Positions 22,845-32,209 of a DNA stretch of 64,000 nucleotides are shown here, one piece after another; position 1 is the first letter of the stretch, and the number at the start of each line of letters is the position of its first letter. The notes beneath the pieces were generated by a model. That model did not search any database. It had not been told where the DNA came from and was given only the letters and a program-made list of their open reading frames with translations. Origin of the DNA: Clostridiales bacterium (GTDB taxonomy: Bacteria > Bacillota > Clostridia > Saccharofermentanales > Saccharofermentanaceae); assembly GCA_017509205.1 (NCBI GenBank), contig JAFWQF010000077.1, forward strand, positions 1-64,000, in the 5' to 3' direction. Both the position numbers and the translations under genes were made by a program.

Positions 22845-25218
22845 AGCCGTAAAGAGAAGACAACCTGAAGAAAACGTTAAAGATAATACCTACGCTCTTA
22901 CGAGCGGAGGCAGAGAGTTTGCTTCGCGTCAGATAGTGACCGTCATGGCGGCACTTATGATCGCGTATGCCGTTTATCTTGTATACGGCCTTTATAAGAC
23001 CACGGTAAAGGATTACGACAAGTATGCCAGGGCTGCTGCCAATGAGCAGTGGACGCTGATGACATATTCCGCGAACAGGGGAATGATCTACGATGCCAAC
23101 ATGAACGCTCTGGCATCCAATACTTACGACTATACGGTAGTATGTTCGCCTTCACAGGTAACTTCGCCGACTCTTTCCAGAGCCCAGATCATGCAGAGCA
23201 TAGTCTCGATCCTCGGCGTAAAGTACGAGAAGATCGATTCCATTCTTCCTGACGATCCTACGGACAAGAACGATAAGCGTAATGCTGTCCAGGGTTGTGA
23301 CGTTATCAGGAACATCCCTTCAGAAAAGAAGGACGAATTCCAGAAATTTCTCAAGGAAAACAAAGTAAAGGGCTTCGGTTTTGTCGCGGTGCCCCAGAGA
23401 TACTATAACTACGGAAGTCTCGCAGCACAGGTCATCGGTTATGCGAGAAATAACGGTGAGACCTTAAACGGCCTTTACGGACTCGAAGCATACTACGATA
23501 AGACACTTTCAGGAAGTGACGGTTACCGCTATTCCGAGACTGACTCCATTACGGGCGGCGTCCTTCCTTATTCCGATGCGACCGAGGAAAAGGCTGCAAA
23601 CGGTAAGAACATCGTAACCAACATCGACCTCAGCATTCAGCGTATCGTTGAGGAGGCATGCAAGGACGCGTACGACAAGTACAAGCCGCTCGACGGATGC
23701 ACGGCGATAGTAATGAACCCTTATACCGGTGCCATCCTTGCCATGTGCTCGCTTCCGGATTACGACCTCAACAATCCTTACGGAGTTCCGTACGGACTGG
23801 ATGAATACGATTTCAACCTGATGGACAAGAACAAGCAGGTTGAGTACATAATGTCCAATGCATGGCGTAACCGCTGCGTATCAGATACATACGAGCCTGG
23901 TTCAACCTTCAAGTCACTTACGACATGCATGGCTTTCGAAGAGAACCTCACAAATGAAAATGAAGTTTTCGACGATGCTCCGATCAAGCTCTCCGAGCAG
24001 CATACGATCTCCTGCTGGATGCAGAAGACCAATCATTTCAACCACGGCAAAGAGACGCTTAAAAAGGGATTTGAGAACTCCTGCAACCCTGTATTCGCAC
24101 AGCTCGCGTTCAGGATCGGAATCAAGAAGTACTACAAGTACGTAAGAATGCTCGGTTTCTATGATCAGACCGGAATCGACCTTCCCGCTGAAGGAAAGGG
24201 CATCTTCCATAAAGACCCGAGCCGAGTCGACATGGCGGTACTCTCATACGGAGAGTCTTCAACGGTCACACCTATCCAGCTGATCACTTCTTACTGCGCG
24301 ATCATAAACGGCGGAAACCTCATGGTTCCGCACATCGTTAAGTACATTACTGACGAGAACGGCAACATCGTTGACCAGATCGAACCGGAAGTCGTAAGGA
24401 CCGTGTTCTCCGAGAACACCTGCAAGCGAGTCAGGGCTCTGATGGAAGGCGTTGTCTCCGACGGTACAGGTTCCGCTGGTAAGGTTGCAGGATACAATGT
24501 CGCAGGTAAGACCTCAACGTCAACGGTCGACGTCGGTGAGCTCAAGGGCATGCACGTGCTCTCTTTCTCATGCTATGCACCCGCAAACGATCCCCAGATC
24601 GCGGTCCTCTTCGTCCTCAACAAGCCTGAGGATAAGGAAGTAGGTTCATCTGCCGCGGCTTCAACTGCTGCACGGATCGTAGAAGGAACCCTGACATATA
24701 TGGGTATCGAGAGAATCTTCACGGAAGACGAGTACGATCAGCTCACGAAGGAATACTACGTTATGAAGGTCGAAGGCATGGCCGCTTCCAAGGCTGCTTC
24801 CACCATCGCGGTCAACGGTCTGTCCACTCTCTACGGAACAGTCGACATGACGCCTGAAACGAAGATCGCTAAGACATATCCGAGCTATACACAGAAGCTT
24901 TACAGGACCGGTATCGTCATCATGTATCCTGAAGATGTCACTGAGGATCAGATGCTTACTTCGAGAGTACCCAATATGGTTGGCATGAACGCCGTTGAGT
25001 GTATCGAGGCCTGCCGCAAGGTCAATCTGAACTGCAAGATCAAGGGTGACGTAACGGGCATCTGCACATCGCAGAACCAGAACGCCGGTTCCACAGTGCT
25101 TTCAGGTGAGGTTATTACCGTTACCCTGAGCAATGACGGCGCAAGCCAGCTCGGAATCAGCAGAAAGACGCCCACGGCGGCTCCTAAAAAGAAGACCGGG
25201 GATACCGGCGTAGGCTGA
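22822..25218 (+). CDS. Class B penicillin-binding protein (FtsI/SpoVD type) with PASTA region
   Basis: Septal peptidoglycan transpeptidase. A membrane anchor lies at residues ~38-58, then a pedestal domain (YSANRGMIYDANMNALA) and the transpeptidase domain. Its motifs are STFK with Ser361, SCN in FENSCNPVF, and KTS in VAGKTSTSTV. Near the C-terminus one clear PASTA domain is visible (VPNMVGMNAVECIEACRKVN) with a weaker one before it. The tail is Lys/Thr/Pro-rich. The place in the cluster after ftsL points to the division PBP; a sporulation paralogue (SpoVD) is the alternative. The ATG at 22822 has AGAGGAG before it and overlaps ftsL. A 137-base gap with a possible TATAAG box (25328-25333) separates it from murE-murF. 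Confidence 0.92.
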   Translation: MPLIPGAEAVKRRQPEENVKDNTYALTSGGREFASRQIVTVMAALMIAYAVYLVYGLYKTTVKDYDKYARAAANEQWTLMTYSANRGMIYDANMNALASNTYDYTVVCSPSQVTSPTLSRAQIMQSIVSILGVKYEKIDSILPDDPTDKNDKRNAVQGCDVIRNIPSEKKDEFQKFLKENKVKGFGFVAVPQRYYNYGSLAAQVIGYARNNGETLNGLYGLEAYYDKTLSGSDGYRYSETDSITGGVLPYSDATEEKAANGKNIVTNIDLSIQRIVEEACKDAYDKYKPLDGCTAIVMNPYTGAILAMCSLPDYDLNNPYGVPYGLDEYDFNLMDKNKQVEYIMSNAWRNRCVSDTYEPGSTFKSLTTCMAFEENLTNENEVFDDAPIKLSEQHTISCWMQKTNHFNHGKETLKKGFENSCNPVFAQLAFRIGIKKYYKYVRMLGFYDQTGIDLPAEGKGIFHKDPSRVDMAVLSYGESSTVTPIQLITSYCAIINGGNLMVPHIVKYITDENGNIVDQIEPEVVRTVFSENTCKRVRALMEGVVSDGTGSAGKVAGYNVAGKTSTSTVDVGELKGMHVLSFSCYAPANDPQIAVLFVLNKPEDKEVGSSAAASTAARIVEGTLTYMGIERIFTEDEYDQLTKEYYVMKVEGMAASKAASTIAVNGLSTLYGTVDMTPETKIAKTYPSYTQKLYRTGIVIMYPEDVTEDQMLTSRVPNMVGMNAVECIEACRKVNLNCKIKGDVTGICTSQNQNAGSTVLSGEVITVTLSNDGASQLGISRKTPTAAPKKKTGDTGVG

Positions 25219-25355
25219 TCTTTTTCTCCCGTTATCCTGCCTTGATGGTTTAACGCACAAACAGATAGTGCTCGCGGACACAAATTTCTTCTAATTGCCA
25301 CACTTATTTTTCTTTTATTTGTTTTAATATAAGTACGGAGAATTGAAAGGAATTA

Positions 25356-28328
25356 TTGACCGTGCTTCTGTCCGATATTTTGAAAGAACTTGATTCGCGT
25401 GTAATAACAGGTGATCCTGCCTGTGATGTTACATCGGTTGAATTTGACTCGCGCCGTGTTAAGGCCGGCTCCGTTTTTGTCTGCATAAAGGGTTTTACCG
25501 TTGACGGACATTCTTTTGCAGGCAGTGCCGCTGCCTCTGGAGCTTCATGCATTATCGTAGATGCCTCACGTGAAGGCTATGACGATAATACCCTCATTGA
25601 GGCCGTAAAGGGAACGGACTGTGTCGTAGTCGAGACTAAGGACACAAAGAAGGCTCTGGCTGTCACCGCAGCCGCACTTGACGGTCATCCCGAGAAAGAA
25701 CTTGAGATCTTCGGCATAACCGGCACAAAGGGCAAGACTACTTCCACTTTCATGCTCCGCGCGATCTTTGAGGCGGCCGGCAGGAATTCCGGTCTCATCG
25801 GTACGGTCTGCAATCTCATCGGCGATGAGAAGATAAAGGCAAAGCACACCACTCCCGAATCATCCGAGATCTTCGGCATGATGCGCTCTTTAAAGGAAAA
25901 GGGCGGAGACAGCCTCGTCATGGAGGTTTCCTCACAGGGCTTAAAGCTCGACAGAGTCTACGGCATCAAGTATCGTGCGGCTGCGTTCACCAACCTCTAT
26001 GAGGATCATATCGCTCCTGAAGAACACCCTGACATGGAGGATTATTTCAACTGCAAGCTCAGACTCTTCGACAACTGTGAGACAGCTGTCGTCAACGCTG
26101 ACTGTGAGCAGGCTCAAAAGGTCTGCGAATATGCATCTTCAAGATGCGAGGTCCTTACATACGGCATCGACAGCGACGCTGATTTCAAAGCCGAGGACCT
26201 TCAGCTCGAGAGAAGAGACCACGTTACCGGAACAAAGTTCACGCTTAAGAGCAAGATGCTTTCCGGAGAGTTTTTCGTGGCACTTCCCGGAAGGTTCAAT
26301 GTTTCAAATGCGCTCTGCGCCATCGCAATGGCATGCTGCGCAGGCATCGATGAAGGCAGCATAAGAGGTGCTCTTGCTTCGGTAAGCGTTCCCGGCCGTC
26401 TCCAGCCCATAGAAAACCAGTTGGGACTCAATATCCTGGTTGATTACGCGCATAACGCGGCGGCTTTGGAGAACGTCCTTCTGGATCTTAAGAAGTACAC
26501 GGAAGGCAAGGTCATCACGGTTTTCGGATGCGGCGGCGACAGGTCGACGACGAGAAGATTCGAGATGGGTGAAGTGTCCGGAAGGCTTTCAGACAAGACC
26601 ATCATCACGTCAGACAATCCGAGGTCCGAAGATCCGATGGCTGTCATTGCACACATCATCAATGGTATCGGCAAGACGGATGGAAGATTTGAAGTCTATG
26701 CTGACAGGGCGAGCGCCATCAGACACGCGATCTCGATCGCAAAGCCCGGTGACACGGTGCTCATCGCAGGCAAGGGACATGAGGATTATCAGATCTTCAA
26801 AGATCAGACAATACATTTTGATGATGCCGAGCAGGCTGCAAAAGCAGTAGCCGAGCTAGAGAACGGTTCCAAACCGATGTTCTCGCTCGAAGAGATCAAG
26901 CGTGCAGTCGGCGGCAGGACCGTCTATAAGACCTCAGAGCCTGTTTACGCGGCTTTCGTTCAGGTTCACGGCGTTTCTTCGAATTCAAAGGAAATAAAGA
27001 AAGGCGACATCTTTATCGCACTGCGCGGCGAACGCTTTAACGGCGGTGAGTACACGGAAGAGGCGATCAGTGGCGGCGCGTGTGCCGTTTTGGTCGACAA
27101 TGCCGAATACGTTCCCGAAGGAGCTGTCGGTATCGTTGTCGAAGATACCACAAAGGCGCTTTGCGACCTCGCTGCATATTACAGGTTCAAACTCGATGCA
27201 AAGGTCGTCGCCGTTACGGGATCAGTCGGTAAGACTTCCACCAGAAACATAATCGCAGAAGTGCTTTCACTTGGCTTCCGCGTTCATTCGACAAAGGCAA
27301 ACAATAATAATGAGATCGGCATGAGCAGGACGATCCTTTCCGCACCTCTTGATACGCAGATACTTGTCGTTGAGATGGGTATGAGAGGCCTTGAGGAAAT
27401 ATCCAAGCTTACAAAGATAGCAAGGCCTGACATTGCGGTCATAACCAATGTCGGCTATTCACATATCGGCAGACTCGGAAGCCGCGACAACATCATGCGC
27501 GCGAAGATGGAGATCACCGAAGGACTTACCGACGGAGGCATCCTGATCGTAAACGGCGATGATCCCAAGCTTTTCGAATATGCAAGAAAAGTCATGTCGT
27601 TCAACAACCTCATCGCTGCGGTATCTTCTGCGGAAAAACCGGTTGATATGTGCCCTGAATGCATCAACTGCTATGACGTGACAGAGAACGATGACGGAAG
27701 CGTTTTCCGCGCACGCATCACAAGGCTCGGAGAAGCTATCGAGTTCGGCGATGAGTTCCGCATAAAGTTGTTCGGAAATGCAGGCATCAGAAATGCTCTG
27801 TTCGCACTTCTTTGCGCGCATATCTGCGAGATCGGAATGACTGACGGCATGATCAGCGCAATCAGGGAAACTCTGTTTGCCACCAAGGCCATGGACGGAC
27901 GCGGTGCAATAAAAGAGACAAAAAAGTATATGATAGTAAATGATGCGTATAACGCAGCGCCCGAATCCATGGAGAACGCTTTCATCAACTTCTCCAAGAG
28001 GGCGAAGGGCAGGAGAAAGGTCTTGGCTCTCGGCAACATGATGGAACTCGGAGATTTTGCTCCCCAGCTCCATGAAATGACCGGTAAGGCCTGCGCGAAA
28101 TACGGATTTGACAAGGTCTTCATAACGGGAGACAACGCTGAGGACTTTATCAGGGGAGCTCACATGATCGACATGGGCCTTGAGATCTCCAGATGCCGCG
28201 ATACTGAAGACGTTTCGTCCAGGCTCTCTGATTATCTTAGAGACGGTGACGCGATACTCTTCAAGGCTTCTCACAGCTTCGGCTTTGAAGACCTGGCAAA
28301 AGAATTCATAGAGAAAGGCGATTCTTGA
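25356..28328 (+). CDS. murE-murF: MurE-MurF fusion protein (two successive muropeptide ligases)
   Basis: One 990-residue frame holds two complete Mur ligases. Residues 1 to ~505 are MurE, which adds the third amino acid to UDP-MurNAc-dipeptide: GITGTKGKTTSTF binds ATP, NCKLRLFDN holds the carbamylated Lys, and TSDNPRSEDP has the DNPR motif for meso-diaminopimelate. Residues ~510-990 are MurF, which adds D-Ala-D-Ala: AVTGSVGKTSTRNI and STKANNNNEIGMSRT. No stop or frameshift occurs at the junction (near 26870), and the linker is short (LENGSKPMFSLEEIKRA). The start is TTG at 25356 or GTG at 25362; AAAGGA at 25346-25351 fits the GTG slightly better. mraY and murD, normally next, are absent, and ftsW follows after 3 bases. 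Cytosolic. Confidence 0.95.
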   Translation: MTVLLSDILKELDSRVITGDPACDVTSVEFDSRRVKAGSVFVCIKGFTVDGHSFAGSAAASGASCIIVDASREGYDDNTLIEAVKGTDCVVVETKDTKKALAVTAAALDGHPEKELEIFGITGTKGKTTSTFMLRAIFEAAGRNSGLIGTVCNLIGDEKIKAKHTTPESSEIFGMMRSLKEKGGDSLVMEVSSQGLKLDRVYGIKYRAAAFTNLYEDHIAPEEHPDMEDYFNCKLRLFDNCETAVVNADCEQAQKVCEYASSRCEVLTYGIDSDADFKAEDLQLERRDHVTGTKFTLKSKMLSGEFFVALPGRFNVSNALCAIAMACCAGIDEGSIRGALASVSVPGRLQPIENQLGLNILVDYAHNAAALENVLLDLKKYTEGKVITVFGCGGDRSTTRRFEMGEVSGRLSDKTIITSDNPRSEDPMAVIAHIINGIGKTDGRFEVYADRASAIRHAISIAKPGDTVLIAGKGHEDYQIFKDQTIHFDDAEQAAKAVAELENGSKPMFSLEEIKRAVGGRTVYKTSEPVYAAFVQVHGVSSNSKEIKKGDIFIALRGERFNGGEYTEEAISGGACAVLVDNAEYVPEGAVGIVVEDTTKALCDLAAYYRFKLDAKVVAVTGSVGKTSTRNIIAEVLSLGFRVHSTKANNNNEIGMSRTILSAPLDTQILVVEMGMRGLEEISKLTKIARPDIAVITNVGYSHIGRLGSRDNIMRAKMEITEGLTDGGILIVNGDDPKLFEYARKVMSFNNLIAAVSSAEKPVDMCPECINCYDVTENDDGSVFRARITRLGEAIEFGDEFRIKLFGNAGIRNALFALLCAHICEIGMTDGMISAIRETLFATKAMDGRGAIKETKKYMIVNDAYNAAPESMENAFINFSKRAKGRRKVLALGNMMELGDFAPQLHEMTGKACAKYGFDKVFITGDNAEDFIRGAHMIDMGLEISRCRDTEDVSSRLSDYLRDGDAILFKASHSFGFEDLAKEFIEKGDS

Positions 28329-28331
28329 CGG

Positions 28332-29690
28332 ATGGCGCAGGATAAGGGCGTTAAAGATTATAAGATAACCGACATCGACCAGCTCCTTGAGCCTGGTGTG
28401 TCAGCTATCCCGGAAAGAGCCAAGATACACACGGACTTAAATCCCCAGAACGTAAACATTCCGATGCTTCTCATGGTATTCGGACTTCTTGTTTTCGGCC
28501 TCGTTGTACTTTATTCCGTTTCCGGACCTGACGCTTACGGTCTTTACCATGACTCCGCTCACTTCCTCAAAAGACAGATAATCCAGACGCTAATCGGACT
28601 CGCTGCCATGATCGCGATCATGTTCATTCCGATCAAGGTCTTCCAGATGCGCTGGGTTATGTTCGCCGCATACGGACTCAGTCTTCTTCTTGCGATATGG
28701 ACACTCGCCGTGGGCGTAGGTTCCGAGCACGGCGCCACAAGATGGGTAAACATCGGACCCATCCAGTTCCAGAGTTCCGAGGTTATCAAGGTTGCGTTGA
28801 TCGTTGCTTTCGCAAACTACAGGTCAAGGATCGACAAGCTCCGCCGTGAGGGAAGGATCCCGTTGCCCAAGAACAAGACGAGAAGAGCCATCGCAAGCGC
28901 AGCAGTCGACCTTGTTTTCCCTGCAGCAATGGTTATCGTCGTCGACATGGTCATCATCATGCAGCCGCACGTTTCGTGCTTCCTTATCATCGGTATCGTC
29001 ATAGTCCTCAGTGCATTGGTTTCTGAGATCCCGCTCAAGTCTTGGATAACAGGAATCCTCATCATGGTGGGTTTTGTCGTTGTGGTAGGAGGCGCTGTCA
29101 TAGCTGTCATGCCTACTGATACGCGTGACAGGATCCTCAAGAACTATTCGCACGTTTTCAAGCGTATCGCGATCTTCAATCAGGGTGATGAAGAAGATGA
29201 AGACACCACTCTTACAAAGGATGACACGAGACAGATCGACAACGCTCATAACGCTCTCGGTTCGGGCGGAATGTGGGGCGTTGGTCTCGGAAATTCCCGT
29301 TCAAAATACAATTACGTCGCAGAGGCGCAGAATGACTATATTTTCTCAATCTACATAGAGGAGACGGGCTTCGTCGGCGGAGTAATACTGATGTCGCTTT
29401 ACATGATAATGTTCGTGATGTGCGTCAAAGTAATACTCAGGTCGGACGGTGTGTTTACGCGCACTGTCGCGACAGGCTGTACTGCGCTTATCTTCGTTGA
29501 AGTTCTGATGAACATTTCGGTCGAGCTTCAGGTCATGCCTGCCACCGGCGTTACGCTTCCTTTCATGAGCTACGGCGGTACAGCGCAGATCATGCTCCTT
29601 GTTGCTTACGGTCTGATCCTTTCAGTTTCCAAATACGGTAAGAAGGCTCAGGAGGCTAATCCCAAGCGTTTACCCAAAAAGGCGGCATAA
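28332..29690 (+). CDS. ftsW: SEDS peptidoglycan polymerase FtsW
   Basis: Polytopic membrane glycan polymerase that works with the class B PBP at the septum. The 452-residue protein has a ~45-residue cytosolic N-terminal extension, then about ten helices. Family motifs are VLYSVSGPDAYGL near the first helix, GATRWVNIGPIQFQSSEVIK, AEAQNDYIFSIYIEETGFVG and TGVTLPFMSYGGTAQIML. FtsW rather than RodA is chosen from its place between murF and murG. The gene starts 3 bases after the murE-murF stop. A ~150-residue central segment with an acidic loop (EEDEDTTLTKDDT) is longer than usual. Confidence 0.92.
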   Translation: MAQDKGVKDYKITDIDQLLEPGVSAIPERAKIHTDLNPQNVNIPMLLMVFGLLVFGLVVLYSVSGPDAYGLYHDSAHFLKRQIIQTLIGLAAMIAIMFIPIKVFQMRWVMFAAYGLSLLLAIWTLAVGVGSEHGATRWVNIGPIQFQSSEVIKVALIVAFANYRSRIDKLRREGRIPLPKNKTRRAIASAAVDLVFPAAMVIVVDMVIIMQPHVSCFLIIGIVIVLSALVSEIPLKSWITGILIMVGFVVVVGGAVIAVMPTDTRDRILKNYSHVFKRIAIFNQGDEEDEDTTLTKDDTRQIDNAHNALGSGGMWGVGLGNSRSKYNYVAEAQNDYIFSIYIEETGFVGGVILMSLYMIMFVMCVKVILRSDGVFTRTVATGCTALIFVEVLMNISVELQVMPATGVTLPFMSYGGTAQIMLLVAYGLILSVSKYGKKAQEANPKRLPKKAA

Positions 29691-29696
29691 CCTTAT

Positions 29697-30809
29697 ATGG
29701 AGCACCGTTTCGCGATAATCGGCGGAGGAACTTCCGGTCACATAAATCCAGCGCTCGCAATAGCGTCAATACTTGATGAAGGTTTCTCCAAAAAGGGAGA
29801 TACCTGCAGGTTCATCTTCGCGGGAAGAAAAGACGGTCTTGAAGGCGAGCTCGTTCCCAAAGCGGGTTATGAATTCGTTGACATCGAGGCAAAGCCTTTT
29901 CCGACAAGACCTTCAGTCAAGGCAGTTAAGGCGCTGAAGTCGCTTAGGAAGGGCAGAAAGCAGTGCCTTGATTTCCTTAAAGAGTATCAGCCCGAAGGCG
30001 TCATCAGTACCGGCGGTTACGTCAGTGCTCCTTTGATCTCAGCTGCAAAAGGACTCGGCATTCCTGTCATGATTCACGAGGCAAATGCTTTCCCGGGACG
30101 CGCAAACAGGGTGCTTTCAAAGGGCGCAGAGCTCGTGATGACGGGCTTTCCCGACCAGGAAAAAGTCTTTTCTGAAGCAAAGAGCATTGTCTATACAGGC
30201 AACCCAGTAAGGAAGATGATGTTCGGCAATACATATGAGGCATCAAGAGCAAAGCTCGGTATTCCCGAAGGCAGGAAAATGGTTTTTGCAATGGGCGGCT
30301 CACTTGGCGCTGCGACGATCACGGGATTCATCCTTTCGTGTGCTGCAATGCCTGAATTTGCAGACGTTCATTTTGTCTTAAGCTGCGGCAAGAAGAATGC
30401 CGTAAACATTACGGATGAGGACCGCAGCCGTCCGAATCTCGAGATTATGGAATACATCACTGAGCCCAATCTTTATCTTTCCGGAAGTGATGTTTGCATA
30501 CTCCGTGCGGGTGCGGTTACCTGCGCCGAGATCACAGCAACGGGAGCCTGCGCGATCATGGTGCCTTATCCTTATGCTGCACATGATCACCAGACTTATA
30601 ACGCAAGATCGATCGCCGAAAGAGGCGGCGGAATCGTCATATCAGACGAAGACTGTGCGTCAGGAAAGATCCTGCCCGTTCTGACGGAGCTTCTCGAAAA
30701 TGAGGAAAAACGCCAAGAGATAAGAAAGTGCGCAGCCGAACAGGCTGTTACGGACACGGATGAAAGGATTTTCCGTGCGATCACTGACGCGCTCGCGAAA
30801 CAAGATTGA
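29697..30809 (+). CDS. murG: Lipid II synthase MurG
   Basis: Membrane-associated transferase that adds GlcNAc to lipid I. The 370-residue product has the GT28 N-terminal motif IIGGGTSGHINPALAIAS, then MIHEANAFPGRANR and the UDP-sugar site region AGAVTCAEITATGACAIMVP with AHDHQTYNARSI. It starts 6 bases after ftsW. The ribosome site is weak, so translation probably depends on coupling. The length is normal for the family. Confidence 0.95.
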   Translation: MEHRFAIIGGGTSGHINPALAIASILDEGFSKKGDTCRFIFAGRKDGLEGELVPKAGYEFVDIEAKPFPTRPSVKAVKALKSLRKGRKQCLDFLKEYQPEGVISTGGYVSAPLISAAKGLGIPVMIHEANAFPGRANRVLSKGAELVMTGFPDQEKVFSEAKSIVYTGNPVRKMMFGNTYEASRAKLGIPEGRKMVFAMGGSLGAATITGFILSCAAMPEFADVHFVLSCGKKNAVNITDEDRSRPNLEIMEYITEPNLYLSGSDVCILRAGAVTCAEITATGACAIMVPYPYAAHDHQTYNARSIAERGGGIVISDEDCASGKILPVLTELLENEEKRQEIRKCAAEQAVTDTDERIFRAITDALAKQD

Positions 30810-30821
30810 TAGAATAAACCT

Positions 30822-32015
30822 ATGGATGATAACGAACTCGACAAACTGTTTGGAATTGGCGGCGGGGATGAAGGCTCCGGCGCGGACGACTCTGAACATT
30901 TGCAGATAGTCGATTCCAAGGATAAGACGCCGTCTGAAGAAGCAAAAGACGAAGAAAAAGGCGCGGAAGAGACGGCTGAGGAAGAAGCGGAATCCACAGA
31001 AGAAGATTCTGAAACTCCGGAAGAAGAAACGGAAGCTTCCGAAGAAGAATCCGAAGAAGCCGGAGAAAAAGAAGAGTCAGAAACCGAAGGCGAAGAAGAA
31101 CAGCCTTCCGAAAAAGCGGAAGGTGATGAAGCTGAAGCCGGAGAGTCTGAAGAAAAGCCTTCTGAAGAGCAGCCCAAGGAAAAGAAAAAGAAGAGAAAAG
31201 CCAAAGTCAGGCTTAACGGATTCGGCATTTCCGTCATCGTTCTATTTGTTCTTGTCGTCACACTGATACTTTTGTTCCTGTTCCTGCCGATCTTCAGAGT
31301 CCGCGAGGTTACTGTCGACGGCAACGTTGAAATGACCGACGAGGAAGTTCTCAAGGAGGTCGGACTCGAATACAACGCGCATCTCATGAGGGGCGTAAGC
31401 GGCAATCTCTGGGATATCGTAAGGTTCAATTACGGTAAGACCGAAGAGAGGATTAGACGTGAAAACCCTTATATAGCTGACATCACGATATCTGTAAGGA
31501 TCCCTTCCGAAGTCAGGATCACCGTCAAGGAGAGAAGGAAGATAGCTTATGTGAGCACTCCGGACGGATATATTGCGCTTGACCGTTACGGTACGGTCCT
31601 TGAGATCAATTCCGGCAAGATCAAACAGGATGTCAGACCGATCGTTTACGGCATAAGCGTCGAATCCGCTAAGTTAGGCGAGAAGGTAAAGGTAAGGGAC
31701 GAGAACTCTTACAAGAAGGCCATTGTCGTGCTTGGATCCATTCTTTCTGCTGACAATGCGACCATCAACGACAAGTTCAACATGTTTGAACACACGACTG
31801 AAGTAAGGATACTTCCGAGCGGATACATATTCCTGACGATCTATACCGACAGCGGCAAGCCCGTTCAGGTAAAACTCAACATGACAGACAAGATAAACGA
31901 GAAGATGTCATGGCTGCTCTATGCCTTTAATTCCAACGCTTTTGACCAGGTTACCATCAAGGGTACGCTCGACATGACGGGCGATGAATACATCTTCAGT
32001 TCCACAACTAGATAA
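30822..32015 (+). CDS. ftsQ: FtsQ/DivIB-type division protein with long acidic N-terminus
   Basis: The 397-residue protein has one membrane helix at about 134-156, then a POTRA domain (IFRVREVTVDGNVEMTDEEV) and the FtsQ beta domain (YIALDRYGTVLEI). It belongs to the FtsQ-FtsL complex that activates septal synthesis. Residues ~35-118 are a highly acidic Glu/Ser/Ala tract followed by a Lys-rich patch (KEKKKKRKAKVR) at the membrane. This long cytosolic tail is unusual for FtsQ but seen in DivIB proteins of some Gram-positives. It is the last gene before the ftsZ promoter region. The ribosome site is weak. The minus-strand Ser-rich frame over the acidic tract is a shadow of it. Confidence 0.88.
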   Translation: MDDNELDKLFGIGGGDEGSGADDSEHLQIVDSKDKTPSEEAKDEEKGAEETAEEEAESTEEDSETPEEETEASEEESEEAGEKEESETEGEEEQPSEKAEGDEAEAGESEEKPSEEQPKEKKKKRKAKVRLNGFGISVIVLFVLVVTLILLFLFLPIFRVREVTVDGNVEMTDEEVLKEVGLEYNAHLMRGVSGNLWDIVRFNYGKTEERIRRENPYIADITISVRIPSEVRITVKERRKIAYVSTPDGYIALDRYGTVLEINSGKIKQDVRPIVYGISVESAKLGEKVKVRDENSYKKAIVVLGSILSADNATINDKFNMFEHTTEVRILPSGYIFLTIYTDSGKPVQVKLNMTDKINEKMSWLLYAFNSNAFDQVTIKGTLDMTGDEYIFSSTTR

Positions 32016-32200
32016 AAAATTTGATATTTTTTTTAAAGTTTACAATTTAATGATAAAATGTACTAGGATTCTTACAATACGGAGTTAAATCCCGCTTACT
32101 GTATTGCCTGAACTTTGTGTTTGGGTTAGAATTCACAATGATATATTGTCTAAACTTTTAATTATTTATAGAGACGGGACAAAATACAGGTTTAACGGAG
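32016..32200 (+). promoter_or_regulatory. Leader and promoter region of ftsZ
   Basis: An AT-rich 194-base gap. The best promoter is an extended -10, TGATAAAAT at 32051-32059, with only a poor -35 (TTTTAA, 32031-32036). A second TATATT lies at 32142-32147. CAATAC (32075-32080) and GTATTG (32101-32106) can pair in the leader. A strong GGAGGA ribosome site precedes ftsZ. The gap suggests that ftsZ has its own promoter besides read-through from the cluster. Confidence 0.4.
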
Positions 32201-32209
32201 GAAATTAGG

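Noticed and set aside
30596-31429. Long minus-strand Ser-rich reading frame
   Set aside because: It is the antisense shadow of the Glu/Ser-rich ftsQ coding tract; no ribosome site or promoter.
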